The translations under genes were made by a program, and so were the position numbers. A stretch of DNA of 64,000 nucleotides from Beta vulgaris subsp. vulgaris (taxonomy: Eukaryota; Streptophyta; Magnoliopsida; Caryophyllales; Amaranthaceae). Below the pieces are notes generated by a model. It had not been told where the DNA came from. It ran no database searches and saw only the letters and a list, made by a program, of their open reading frames with translations. Location of the stretch: contig NC_079208.1 of the NCBI RefSeq assembly GCF_026745355.1, positions 16,009,955 to 16,073,954 on the forward strand, written 5' to 3'. Of this stretch, positions 11,564 through 23,700 are shown one piece after another (within the stretch, counting starts at the first letter, position 1; each line of letters begins with the position of its first letter).

Positions 11564-13400
11564 CTCCATACTTGCTTCATAAATTACCTCCCTCTTTCCA
11601 TAACTAGTACCAACATTGAAAAAATCTTCAAAACTCATGGCTACATTGAATTCATCTATATTACCATGATAAACAAAATCATAAGAACCACAAGTGTGCT
11701 TTCTCAAATATCCACAATCTCTCCCATCTGCGATTCGAGATGAAAATGGCAAGAAATTGGGCCACCACCAAATCACCGTGTTCCCGGCAAAATATGAAAA
11801 AAACGCACCTTCGCTCCTTGCATCTCCCACCACCACAAAAAAATCGTCCTCTTACCAAGAATCATGGCCCAAATAACAACGATGCAAGACGTGATCAAAG
11901 ATCTTATAAAGATGCATGTCACCTCCTCAAAATCTGATCCAAATGCCCTTAAACCTCCTGCCATTCTAAAACCTCTCCAACACCCTTTCCCTTTTGATAA
12001 AACATTTCCACAAAAAGCAAACACATCCTTGCTTCACCCTTCAACCCACAGATTTATGAGCTCCCGAACCCTTGGAGAGGACATTGAAAACATCAGAGAA
12101 TCTTCGGGGGCTGTCGACATTGATGGTGACTTTATCGCATCACTAAAAGGTAAGAAATGCGATGAAAATACTGAAATGCTCCAAATAAGTGTAGTGGCAG
12201 TGGCCATGTCTTCTCAATCGTCGGAAGCCATTATGGATGCTATTTTGGCACAAGGTGTCAATAATTTGTCCATAAAACCAATGGGAGGTATGCTTCATCT
12301 TATCACTTTTGTCTCCTCTAAAGATAAACAAGCCATGATTGAGGGTAAGTGGCTTGACCAATGGTTCCTTACTATACAAGATGTCAATAGCCAATCATCC
12401 TCTCTATGGAGGGAAACCCGGCTTAATATCTACGACATACCTCTTGTAGCTTGGAGTTATGAAAATTTCTACAACATTGGATGTATTTTTGGACGTGTTT
12501 CCTCAGAAACTACCAAAATTTTGATTGTACTCATGTGCTTGTTATCACAGACTATTTATTCGAAATAAATGGGAAGGTAGTCTTAGAAATTGATGATAAA
12601 TAATTCCCAATTTTTGTCTCTAAGAACAAGGGCATATGGATTGGTACATTCTCAGGAAAAATGTAAAAAACCATGTGATATCATGTCAAGATCAATCCTC
12701 AACCTATCCCTGATCCAAATTCACAAATATCAGACTGCAACAAATCAGTTCATGGAAGTCCAATCATTTCCCATGCAAATGATGATCAACCTCCCCCCTT
12801 TAATGCTTGCATTGTAAATATCACTCCCACCAACTCTGACCAACTAAAAGCCCAAAAACGCCCAACCTTCCCACTTCCCAGAGCCGCCTTTTAATAATGT
12901 TGCCAAGTCAATAAACTCCCTGCAAAAAGTCCCACCTTCCCATGATAATCAAATCATTACCTTACATGATGCCTCAGGCTCATGTCCCTACACTCCTGTG
13001 TCTCACTTCAATGGGTCAACTTCTTATGGGCCAAGGAAAAGTCTCTTCCCTAAATCCTCTCTCCCCTCTTTCTAATCCCGACCTTTTCCTTCTAGTTTAT
13101 AATAAATTTGGGCCCCTTCTCCAAAATTCTAAAACCTCATCCTCCTCATCAGTGACCTTGGGCTTATCTTCTAAGTCAGGCCCATTCTTTCTCCCAGGTT
13201 TGGAAAAGAACATACCAACCCAAACAAAATTAGCTCAAATGAGAAAAAGGAAGAAAAAACTGGAAAAGAAGAAGCTCAAACTGATTGGTGCAATGGATCA
13301 ATCTAGGGACTCTGACGATCAGCCTATGCATACTTTGGGCACTAACAAGGTTGATGATATCATCGAAATGGCTGATATCATGGGCCTGACTTTTAATTGA
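11564..13400 (+). pseudogene. LINE ORF1 (RRM-like, DUF4283-like), broken
   Basis: The first part, near 11570-11710, reads as an RRM-like fold (FINYLPLSITS, then IEKIFKTHGYIEFIYI), usual at the N terminus of plant L1 ORF1. An open stretch at 11864-12568 follows, with a DUF4283-like region (MGGMLHLITF, WRETRLNIYDIPL). A third block at 12942-13400 ends in a Lys-rich stretch (KRKKKLEKKKLK). In the family, ORF1 binds the element RNA. Stops between the blocks and a shift near 12570 make it non-functional. Interpretation rests on element context as well as weak motifs. Confidence 0.65.
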
Positions 13401-13512
13401 CCAAAATCAGAGCTTCGAAAACGAATTCAGTCCATCCTCGTTGGACAGGATCAAGAATGATGCAACCACCAGCAGTAAGTTCTAAGCCTCGTCTCATTCA
13501 AACCATTTTATC

Positions 13513-16500
13513 ATGATCATCATTTCATGGAATGTTAGAGGGCTTAATGCCAAAATAAATAAAAAAAGCTCCCTCAGAAAGATGATTACCTCCCATGATC
13601 CTGACTTCATATTTATTCAAAAAACGAAGATCCTGGATTTCAATCCTAGGCTCATAAAATCCCTGTGGAAAATTGATAATTTAGCCCATTTGTTCTCTCC
13701 TTCACTCGGGAGCTCAGGTGGATTGTTATCTCTCAGGAGAGAGAATTTCTTCTCAATGGAATCATATAAAATTGAGAACAATTGGATAGCAATTTCTGGT
13801 ATCTTCCCCTCTTTGAATTTCAAAGGTTGCCTGATAAATGTCTATAATCCCTATGAAAAAGAGGAAAGATTGTTAGTTTGAAATCCCCTGTCAGAATATT
13901 GTCTATGAATTCATCAACCATGTCTACTAATTGGGGATTTTAACGAGGTCTTAGGACCTAATGAAAGAGGTAGCAATCAAGTATCCCCATCCGGTGTTAT
14001 GGAATTTCAATCCTTTATTGACCAAGTTCGTCTCTCAGAAATCCCTGCAAAGAATGGTTGGTTTACTTGGTTTCAAGGTCAAGCAAAAAGCAAACTAGAT
14101 CGTTTGCTTGTGAATTCGGAGTGGATCAAACTCTTCCCAGCCCTCCAAGTCTCAATCTTGAAAACAAGCATCTCAAACCATTGTCATCTTCTTATATGTT
14201 CTATCTAAAGAAAAGAATTGGGCCCAAAGCCTTTTAGATTTCTTCATTGTTGTATGCGCATAACTTGAGAGACATGGAGTGAACCTCCATCAGGTAATCT
14301 GAGCGAAAAGTTAAGACTAGCAAAGGGAAGATTGAAAGAATGGAACCTTAAAGAATTCGGCTATATTGATCATATCATTGCATCCCATTGGGAATACATT
14401 TCATGAGATTTATCTTTTACCCAACTAAAGAGATCTCACTGATGATGAATTAAATGAACAGAGGTCGGCCCAACTTGATTTGTGGACCTGGTTGAAGAGG
14501 AAGGATATGTTTTGGGCCCAAAGCTCTAGAGCTAAGTGGCTAAAGGATGGCGACAGAAACTCTAAATATTTCCACGTCCTTGCCTCGGTCCATAAACGAA
14601 AAAACACAATAACCTCCCTTTCTACTAACGGTTTTCTTATTGATGATCTAACATGTATTCAGGAGGAAGCAATATCTTTTTTCTCAAATATTTTCAAGGA
14701 AGAATTTTCATCCTGGCCAACTTTTGACGGACTGAACTTCAAAAATTATTCTCTGAGCAGTCATATTCCCTCATTGCACGGTTCTCCCACTTGGAAATTG
14801 ATGAAGCTGTGTAGTCTTCTAACTCGCAAAAAGCCTTAGGGCCCGACGGGTATAATTTCAGATTTATTCAAGAAGCTTGGGAGGTGTTAAAGTCTGATGT
14901 CTGTAGTATTCTTGAAGAATTTTGGCACACAATTCGTCTTCCAAAGGGCTCTAATGTAGCTTTCATTTCCCTTATTGCAAAGTGTGAAAATCCGGAAGGG
15001 CTAATAGACTATAGGCCAATAAGCATGGTGGGGTGCATTTACAAGATAATTGCCAAAATACTCGCTATAGAAGACTTCAAAAAGTCATGGATTTCCTCAT
15101 TGGGCCATATCAATCCTCTTTCATTGCGGGTAGGCAAATTCTTGACGGATCAGAGCTTTGGTGGCTAGAGAACTTATTGAGTCTTGCAAGCGGAGGAATT
15201 ATTGAACCCTAGTTTTGATGATGACAACGGAACAAAGATGCAAACTAAGTATTGGACTAACAAGTGGTTTAAGTGAGTGAATTTCAAGGTATCAATGAAA
15301 GGAACAAAGAGAATACTAAGTCAAGGAAGAAATCAAGTTTGGATTTTGAGGACTAAGTGAAGATGTTTCTATATTTGGTACTGGAGCAGCATTGGAGCAA
15401 GAAGACTAAAGCCAGGCTTTTTGTTTCTAGTTCCATTGTAAAGGAACGAGTAAGAATGGTAAGGAACTATGACAATTTAGAATGAGAATGATCGTTTGTT
15501 AATTTGTGAGGAAAAGAAGAACTGGCGCTGAACTTATAATGTTAAAGGAACTAACAATTAAAAGGAACTAGATTTAGGATGAAGCATTACAACGCTACAT
15601 TTATGTCAGTTGAATAAATCATGCCTAGAATCTAGGTAACCGTTTTATTTAAGGAAAAATCTGATTTTAAGGAAAATCTTTTTAAGGAAAAGATTTTATT
15701 TTACCAAAAATAATAAAAATTCTTTTCGGTTTTACGGAAATATTTTGAAGATAATATTTTTATTAAAAGGATTTTATTTCGGTATTAATATTTAAAACAT
15801 TCTTAATTAAATCTGATTTCCTAAATAATTCTTAAAGTGGTTGCTAAAATTAAGGAGCAGTAACTTGAATCTCTCCCATGTGTAACAGTGATCACGGAGA
15901 TCATGGGATGATTAAAGAACGTGTTCCTCCGGGTAAGGAACATCATGGGATAATGGTTCTACCACTACTACATGTTTTAATCCCACGTTCAAAGTTATTA
16001 CCACTATAAATACTAATATCTAATGAAGTTCCATTAAGTGTGTCTTAATAAGTGGTTTAGTGAGTTTAACTAAGTAAAGTGTCAGTGCCTTCATTCTCTC
16101 ATATATAAAAGCCATTTGTTCTTTGCCTTCTTACTCTAATTCCACTAAGTTTATTCGATCATTTGTATTTTGGTTTTTGGGGGTAAGGGGACTTTGAGTG
16201 AAGTTCTGTATGAGAGAAAGCTTTGAGTAAAGCAAGTTAAAGTGAGAAAACTTCAAGTGAAGTTGAGAGGAATAATTGTTAAGGGAACACTTGTTCAGGA
16301 CCTTAAGTTTAGGAACTCAAGGTGTGGCTCGTGAGTAGGATTAGGTTGTAACAAAGTTGTTTGGCCTAATTAGTGAAAGAGTTGAGTTTAAAATCCCTAG
16401 TGGTCGAGGTTGTTTCTTCTTGTTGGACCCAAGAAGTTTTTCCTCGTAAAAATCCCTTGTGTTCCTTTAGCTTGTTTCTTTGTTTAAGTTTAAAATTCCG

Positions 16501-18990
16501 CAAAAAGTTATGTTTATTTCTACACATACAATTCACCCCCCTCTTGTATTATTCCTAGTGAAATAACAGGAATATAAAATCAACTATTCTGAAGTTCGAT
16601 TTCCACAAAGCCTTTGATAGCGAATGGTGGAATATTCTGGAATGGGTTTTGATACAAATGAACTTTCCACATCGATGGAGATCGTGGATTATGGCTTGCA
16701 TCAGAAGTGCGGCCGCTTCAATCCTAATTAATGGAACCCCCACTATTCCCTTCAAGCTTCATCGAGGTTTGCGCCAAGGGGATCCCCTCTCCCCATTTCT
16801 TTTCAACCTAATTGTGTAGATGCTAAGTCTGGTCTTCTAAAAAGCCACGGGCCTGGGTCTATGGGAGGGTGTTGAGACCTCACGGGGTGGCACAACTCTG
16901 AGCCATTTACAATATGCGGATGACACTGTGATAATATGCCCTCCTAATATTCGCTATCTCCTCAATGTCAAGAGAACTCTCATAATATTTCAACTGGCTC
17001 CGGATTGAAGGTGAATTTCCACAAAAGCTCTCTTCACGGAATTCACACGGAAGAATCATGGCTACTATCGGCAGCAAAGTCTCTCTTATGTAAAGTGGGT
17101 GGTTTTCCAATCACCTATTTGGGATTACTTATTGGAGGTAATATATCAAGAATTTCGCAAGTGGGAGCCCGTCATTAAGCATTTCAGAAAAAAAACTGGC
17201 CACTTGGAAGGAAAGCCTCCTTTCCTTGGCGGGACGTTTGACGCTCATAAAAGCCTCCATATCAAGTCTACCTATGTACTATCTGTCGATATTCCTGGCT
17301 CCAAAGGGTGCTCTAGATAAAATAGATAAATTGCAACGACATTTTTTATGGAGTGGTGGTGCAAACAATTCATTTATGGTGCTGGTTGCTTGGGATCTCT
17401 TAGAACTCCCGAAGAAATTTGGGGGCCTTGTATGTGGAAACTTGTTTCACCGCAATCTCTCTCTTCTCTTTATGTTGATTTGGAGGTTTCTTCATGAGCT
17501 TCAAGCTCTATGGCACAAGGTAATTCTGAAATGTATAATTACTCTCCTCAATTTTTGCATCATGAATTATCCACCCCTTTGAATGGGGGCCATGGAAGAA
17601 TATTTGTGCGGCTATCTTAAATAACACCCAGACATGTAATATGCTGAAATCAAATATCATAAGGCGTGTGGGGAATGGCTTCAATGCTCTATTTTGGCAC
17701 GATCAATGGATTGGCATTGTACCTTTGAAAGCCAAATCCCTCGACTTTTCTCGATCTTGTCGAATCCAAATGCTACAGTGTTTTCTTGTGGGAGGTGGGA
17801 TGGCTTCTCATGACCTTGTCACCTCTCTTGGTGCCGTGTGCTTAGACCGAGAGACTTAGAAGAATGGAAGTTGCTTCACTCTCTTTTAGAATCATCCCAC
17901 CTCTCAACATTGGACGATGATTCCTTCTCGTGGACTCCCTCAAAATTCGGGTCTTTTACTGTCAACTCTCTCAGTTTTGAGTTCGCCAAATCATCCCCTT
18001 TGGTCCGAAACCAAATCATCACCTGGAAAAAACTTTGGAAGGGTCTCATTCCTCCTCGAATTGAAGTATTCACTTGGATGGCTCTGCTTGGTAAAAATAA
18101 GTTCCAAAGTGCAGCTCGCCTGGAGGAGCATTATTCCCATTGACGAGGTTACTTGTACCCTATCTAATGATCATCAAGAATGTGCCGATCATCTCTTGCT
18201 GCAATGTACTTTTGCAAGGAGCATATGGTATTGGTGGCTTGGGTTATGGAATCTAAACTAGGTTTTCCCTAAATGCCTAAGCGAAGCCTTCGAGCAATGG
18301 GCTGCTATCGGGTCATCTCCTTTTCTTAATTAGGTATGGAGAGCAATTTTCTCAATAATCATATGGTCTACTTGGAAAGAGAAGAACTCCCATATTTTCA
18401 GAAATGTTTCTTACACATTTGATCAGATCCAAGACCTCATACTAACAAGGCTCAGTTGGTGGATAAAAGGGTGGGGAACCCCTTTCCCATACTCTTGCGA
18501 GGAAATTATTAGAAACCCACTATATCTCTCTCATGGTTCGAACCTCGCGCCTCTGTTGCAATGTTGGGCTCAAATTCCGATAAGTTATGGACTCCACCTC
18601 CAAAGAATTTTTTCAATGGAATGTGGATGATTCAGTCAACTCTTCCCAATCCATGTCGGCTATCGGAGGTGCACTTCGCAACGATCAAGGCCACTTCATG
18701 TGCATGTTCTCTAGCCCAATTTCGCCAATCGAAATCAACTCCGCCGAAGTGCTTGACATTTTTAGAGCCATTCTAATCTCAATAGCTTATGAGAACTTGA
18801 GAAAATCGCCTTTGTTATTAGAGTCTGACTCATCTAATGCTGTAAAATGGTGTAATGAAGAACAAGGTGGGCCTTGGAACCTTCGTTTCCAACTCAACTA
18901 AATTCGCAACGCAAGAAGAGTGTGGCCGGGTTTATCCATTATTCACAAAGGGCATATCTCCAACATGGTGTAGACATCTTGGCAAAGCAA
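13513..18990 (+). pseudogene. LINE ORF2: endonuclease, reverse transcriptase, RNase H; broken
   Basis: The start ATG at 13513 opens an endonuclease with SWNVRGLN. The block normally reading QETK is QKTK here, so the catalytic Glu is lost. GDFNEVLG is kept, and the terminal SDH block reads SNH. The RT region has ALGPDGY near 14835 and YRPISMVGCIYK near 15010. After the LTR insertion come FDFHKAFD near 16595, GLRQGDPLSPF near 16769 and the YADD catalytic motif at 16913-16924. A zf-RVT-like block (PPRIEVFTWMA) is at about 18050, and an RNase H-like domain with DD, E and ESDSS residues at about 18590-18900. Multiple frameshifts and stops are present. Confidence 0.85.
15200..16568 (+). mobile_element. 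Solo LTR of a Ty1/copia-type retrotransposon
   Basis: A 1369-bp insertion splits the LINE RT domain and is flanked by perfect 5-bp duplications GGAAT (15195-15199 and 16569-16573). It starts TATTGAACCCTAGTTTTGAT and ends in ...AATAACA, with CACCCCCCTCTTG close to the end. These sequences are typical of copia LTRs; the opening TG has become TA. No internal retrotransposon sequence or second LTR is present. Removing the LTR and one duplication restores the LINE reading frame across the junction, which supports the exact boundaries. Confidence 0.88.
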
Positions 18991-19205
18991 GGTTTGGTCA
19001 GGGATGAATTTTTGGCCTGGATTTAGTCTCATGAAACAATACTGTGGCATAGGCTTTTCACTCCTTTTGTTTGGTCTCATTTTGTAACTTTAATTTCGGT
19101 TTTGATGGGCTTTAGCCTAATGCTATGACTGTAACGGGATCCTTTGGCTCTGCAGCCATACTACTGAAATGAAAATGACACTCAAATCATAAAAAAAAGA
19201 CATAA

Positions 19206-19420
19206 TGCTTTTATTTTCCAAATATTAAATTATTTCAAAATAAAGCTTATGGATCCCTTATCTAAGAATAGATGGAGCTACAATTAATATTAGATGAGCT
19301 AGATCTAAATCTTTATTCATGACATGTAAGTTGTTTAAAAACCCCTGAATAAGTATTTATCGAATAAAAATCATAATCATTAGATGTATAAATATGGTGT
19401 CCTAAAGTATGAATTTAATA
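19206..19420. other. Unassigned spacer after the LINE
   Basis: AT-rich, with no supported feature. Confidence 0.4.
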
Positions 19421-19735
19421 CACCATCCATCTCAAAATAGTTTGACACTTTTATTTTTTGTTTATCCCAAATTAATTTGAGCACTTTCATTTTAATAGTT
19501 CATGCGCTTCTTAATGGGTGACAAATTTTGACTTTAATACTTACCAACACACGATTTTGGCCATTGCAATTTGTAGTTATATATTTATAAAACTTTGATA
19601 TTATGACTTGAAACAAATCCGACAACATTTTATATTATCATGTTTGTTTTTATATGTTAGTAAAAAATGCAAGCAAAGTGAGATGTATGAATAGAATTTA
19701 AGTCAAAGTGTGTACTTATTGAGAAATAGAAGAAG
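19421..19735. mobile_element. Stowaway-type MITE, old copy
   Basis: The left end is CACCATCCATCTCAAAATAG after TA (19419-19420). The right end is ...AGAAATAGAAGAAG before TA (19736-19737). Imperfect terminal repeats match the CTCCCTCCGT family. The interior shares the AACTTTGATATTATGA and ATATGTTAGTAAAAAAT blocks with other copies in this window, which supports the assignment. Confidence 0.6.
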
Positions 19736-19737
19736 TA

Positions 19738-20206
19738 GGATTATCTAACGATTATTATATCCCGTAAAAAAACTATTATTATATCCCGTAAAAAAACTAT
19801 TATTATATCATTTTTTAACACCCCTTTGGCACACACTCTATCTCCATCGATAAAAAAGTACTTAACTTTCTCTTTACTTTGAAAAATAATACACCATTAA
19901 TTCCTATCACTTCCACTTTTTTTATATAATAACAGCTGATAACTAAACTATAACTTATCACCTTATACGATGTATCCCGAAAAGTGTTCGAATCTTCTGG
20001 GGGAGGAGGGTGTATGAGTTCGTTTTAGTTTTCTTCTATATTTTATTGTTGGTTGTTGTTAGTGGAGAGTTTTCTACTGTATTAGTGGATTGTGGTGCCT
20101 CAAAATTGTGAAGTAAGAATGTTAGTTGATGGTTCATCATTATTGTTGGATTTCCCATGAAGAGAGAGAATATTAAATTTTTGGGGCCATTTCACTTTAG
20201 GAAGTA
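19738..20206. other. Spacer with a short direct repeat
   Basis: The 24-bp unit containing TATTATATCCCGTAAAAAAAC is present about two and a half times at 19755-19810. No gene is supported. Confidence 0.5.
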
Positions 20207-20497
20207 CTCCCTCGATTTTTATTGGTTTATCTGCTGCTTTGGGTGTAAAGTTTTAGGAGAAATAGGCATGTGGATCATAAAAGGAAAATTATTAATTTAT
20301 TATATTGTGTTGAAAATATTGCGGGGCAAGAGAATTGGAGTGAGAAAAACTTTGTTGAAATATAGTGATATAAAATTGGTAGAACCATTATTCCGAAAAC
20401 AGAAAAAAGTGAAACTAATAAAATCGAAGGAAGTATATTAATTATTGTGGGATGAACGAAAATATGAAATGTGTCTCTTAATATGAAACAGGAAGAG
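20207..20497. mobile_element. Stowaway-type MITE, degenerate
   Basis: Starts CTCCCTCGATTTTTATTGG after TA and ends ...GAAACAGGAAGAG before TA (20498-20499). The weak inverted termini and TA flanks fit the family. An open frame within it is a chance frame. It lies just downstream of the 3' end of the RING gene. Confidence 0.6.
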
Positions 20498-20714
20498 TAT
20501 ATCATATGTTGGTTCTTGGTGAATGGGAATGCCATGTGATTTTAGGAAAAATAAAGTTCGTTAGTAAGAGTATTGAAAGAAAATTCGCAACTCTTGATAA
20601 TTTTCTTTCAAAATCGCACTTGTTATAAGATTAAAATTTTTAGAACGAATACTAAAAGCCACAAATAAAAAAAAAATAGATTGACAATCTTTCAAGATAG
20701 AAAAATTGTTACAT

Positions 20715-23700
20715 TTATTTATCATGGTAAGTTCTCACTACATCGATTATTTGAGAACGACAAACTGGACACTTCCCAATATTCCTTCGCAATTCAGTGG
20801 CGCAGTTGAAACAGGTGCACATGTGACCACATCTACGAAATAGGAAAAGGAAAAAATAGGTCAACTTAAATATGAGATCTTTTACTCTTCTAACATGTTT
20901 TGATTATAAAATAAATAGGAAAGGATAAGGGAAAGAAAACGAGTGAAAAATATTACCACTTTCTTGTTTTTAGTTTGATCACTTTGTCTTTTGATATTAT
21001 TATACTTTATATTATTGAAGTTGACCTAATTGTTTTATTAATTCCGAAAATCAAATATAGGTATCTAATATGACATTGTATTTTCTTAGAGTATAGTTTT
21101 CAAATCAAATGTTTGTAAATTGTAATAACTAATAATTATAATTATAGAAGGTTCAAGTTATGAATTAGTATGTCAAATGGTTGTAATTAAAAAAAAAATT
21201 AATTTAAAGAATAAGAAGAGGAATATAATGGAAATAAGTGGAAGGCATTCATAAAAATCATTTTTTATACGTAAAACTAAGAGCACAACCAATGATTGCC
21301 CTATAGTTTGGGGTCATTGATTATTCTATTACTTTCTCACTCTCCCACCTATCCCACCACATTTTCTCTTTCCTCCAATTATTTCTTTGCTCCTCTTTTT
21401 CTTGGTCCATCATGAAGAGCTGGGCATCAATTTTTTGCTCAACTTTTTTCTCTCTCCTAATAAACCATTAATACTTTTACACTCTCTCTCCTCATAACCC
21501 ACAAGGAGGGCAACCACTGGGAGTACTCTAAGAAGTTTATAGAAAGAAATCGGAGGTTTAAACTTTATTTCCTTTAAGTAAACAAAACTTTAATGTAATT
21601 TAAAATTTTAAAAGAAAATATCTTCATTTCTTCTCTCCCTTTCATTTTCTTCCCCTTCTCCCTCTTTAGATTTCCTCAACCCTCTATAAATACTACTCCT
21701 TCTGTCCCAAAATATAGTTCCCATTTCCCTTTTTTCACGGTAATTTATGCAAGTAGAATATAAGAGAGATATTAAAGATTTTTTGTTTATTTAAATAAAT
21801 GTTGTATGGGAAAAGATGATTTTAGGAGAGAGAATGGAAAGTAATTGGTGAAAGAGCATTAATTGTAATATTTTAGTTGAATAAAAAAAAGAAAAAACAT
21901 AATTCAAGAAGCAAATAAATGATGGGACACGATTTTTGTAGAAAAATTACGGGAAAATGTGGAAATAAAATAGGAACTATATTTTGGGACACCCAAAATG
22001 AAGATGAAAACTATATTTTGGAATGGAGGGAGTAATAATAAACATAATAATGAGCTAATGAAGCACTAGTATCAAAGAAAAGTACCTGTATAAAAGTGTG
22101 TCTATTGTTTTCTCATTGCAGATACAACAACTTCCTTTCTTTTTGTGTCTTCCATTTGATTTGTTTTGTTGCTCTTCGTCTGTGTTGATGCATGTGTCAT
22201 ATATTTATAAGAAAATCAATACATACCAATTTCCTCAAAAAAAATTATATATTAATAGACATACTTTTCAGTGGGCATATTCATGTAAGTATATACTAAG
22301 CTCCGTTTCCAAATAATATGTTAATTAATGCACAACTTTAACCATTAGTATCATTAATTATGTATTTGTAAAACTTATAATAATTAATATTATAAAGATA
22401 TTCATTGAAACAAATCTACATTTTATGAGATCTTTTTTTTTATATACTAGTAAAAAATATGGTCAAAGTAAGATAATGGTGCAAAAGTCAAGTATTGCAC
22501 TTCATAAAGAAAGAGAAGAGGTAGATTTTTACAATTTAAATCTAAGCTTATTGGGCAATATTTGACCGAGAACCAACACGCACAATTATTAAGAGATGTC
22601 TAGCTTATACTATAAAAATATTATATAAAATACTTTCGGACGTTGCCCCGGGTTGGTATTGTGTTTCGGAACTTGATATACATTTTTTCCATTCCTATTA
22701 TAACATATTAATGAAAAATCAACATTTAAAAGGTACAAATATAATAATGTGGACACTTAAAGATTGATTAAAAATTAATTGAGATGGTAATTGTATCATG
22801 TATAATAGCAAGAGGTCACGTGTTCAAGAGTTTTTAAGTTCTTACCTATTTGATTGATGGCAAGTGCGACCTCTTCTTTAATAGAGTTTTGCAGTTTCAC
22901 TTGCATGTCCATACAATTTGTGATGGATTTTCGTAACGCAAACATCTCTTGGTAGAGTTGTTGCATGTTCTCCCTCAGGTCATAAATTAGCTCAACTTCC
23001 TACAAAATCAAGAATAAACCAATCCAGTTTAATAAAAACAAAGAAATAAAGTTATACAAATACACAAAATGAATTCAAAACAATATAAGAAATGGAGAAC
23101 TTACAATTGATGAATTATTTTTAAAAGAGGAACCTTCATTAGTTTGAGAATAATAAGAGTGATTCGGAGAAGGTTTAGGTAAAAATGTGGAAGTGACATG
23201 GTCAGAATCATCTTCACTAGGTTGATCTTCATGATAAGGATCCCATAGTAATTGTGAAGACGATGAAGTTTGTTCATTGTCGCTAACATCTTTTTCCTCA
23301 TCACCATCTTCATTTTCTTCTTTATTTTCCTCCACAAAATTATGTTCTTGAGATGTATATTCTTGTGTACATCTTTGGTTCTCTTCATAAGATTGTTCTT
23401 CTTCTACCTCCATTTTTTCACTTGAATGCATTAGTCTTTGAATTGTACACATCATTAAACGATCCATCCTATCTCGAAAATCACTTGCTAGAATCGATGA
23501 TACATTTCCTCTGTCGCATATGATAGAATTCACAAACAAATAAAAAATTATATTTTATTTGTCAGTGTTCCACATTGGAGAAAAAGAAGAGAATAAACCA
23601 CTTTATAAGATGAGGAGTTACTCCTCCTATTACAAATTGGTTTTAGGATGGAACCTCCTATCTTGTAAGTGGGTTAAACTCTCCTTCTCCTTATTGGGTT

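Larger units (their letters stand above)
11369..19198 (+). mobile_element. L1-type LINE retrotransposon with solo-LTR insertion
   Basis: A plant L1-like non-LTR element. ORF1 with an RRM-like segment is followed by ORF2 with APE-type endonuclease, reverse transcriptase, zf-RVT region and RNase H, ending in a short A-tract at 19190-19198. An 8-bp candidate target duplication AGACATAA is at 11361-11368 and 19198-19205. This match is short and could be chance, so the 5' boundary is tentative. The element is disrupted by many stops and by an LTR insertion at 15200-16568. Without the insertion it would be about 6.5 kb, a normal size for plant LINEs. Confidence 0.75.

Noticed and set aside
20157..20441. 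94-codon open frame on plus
   Set aside because: Lies across a Stowaway-type MITE and has no recognisable domain.
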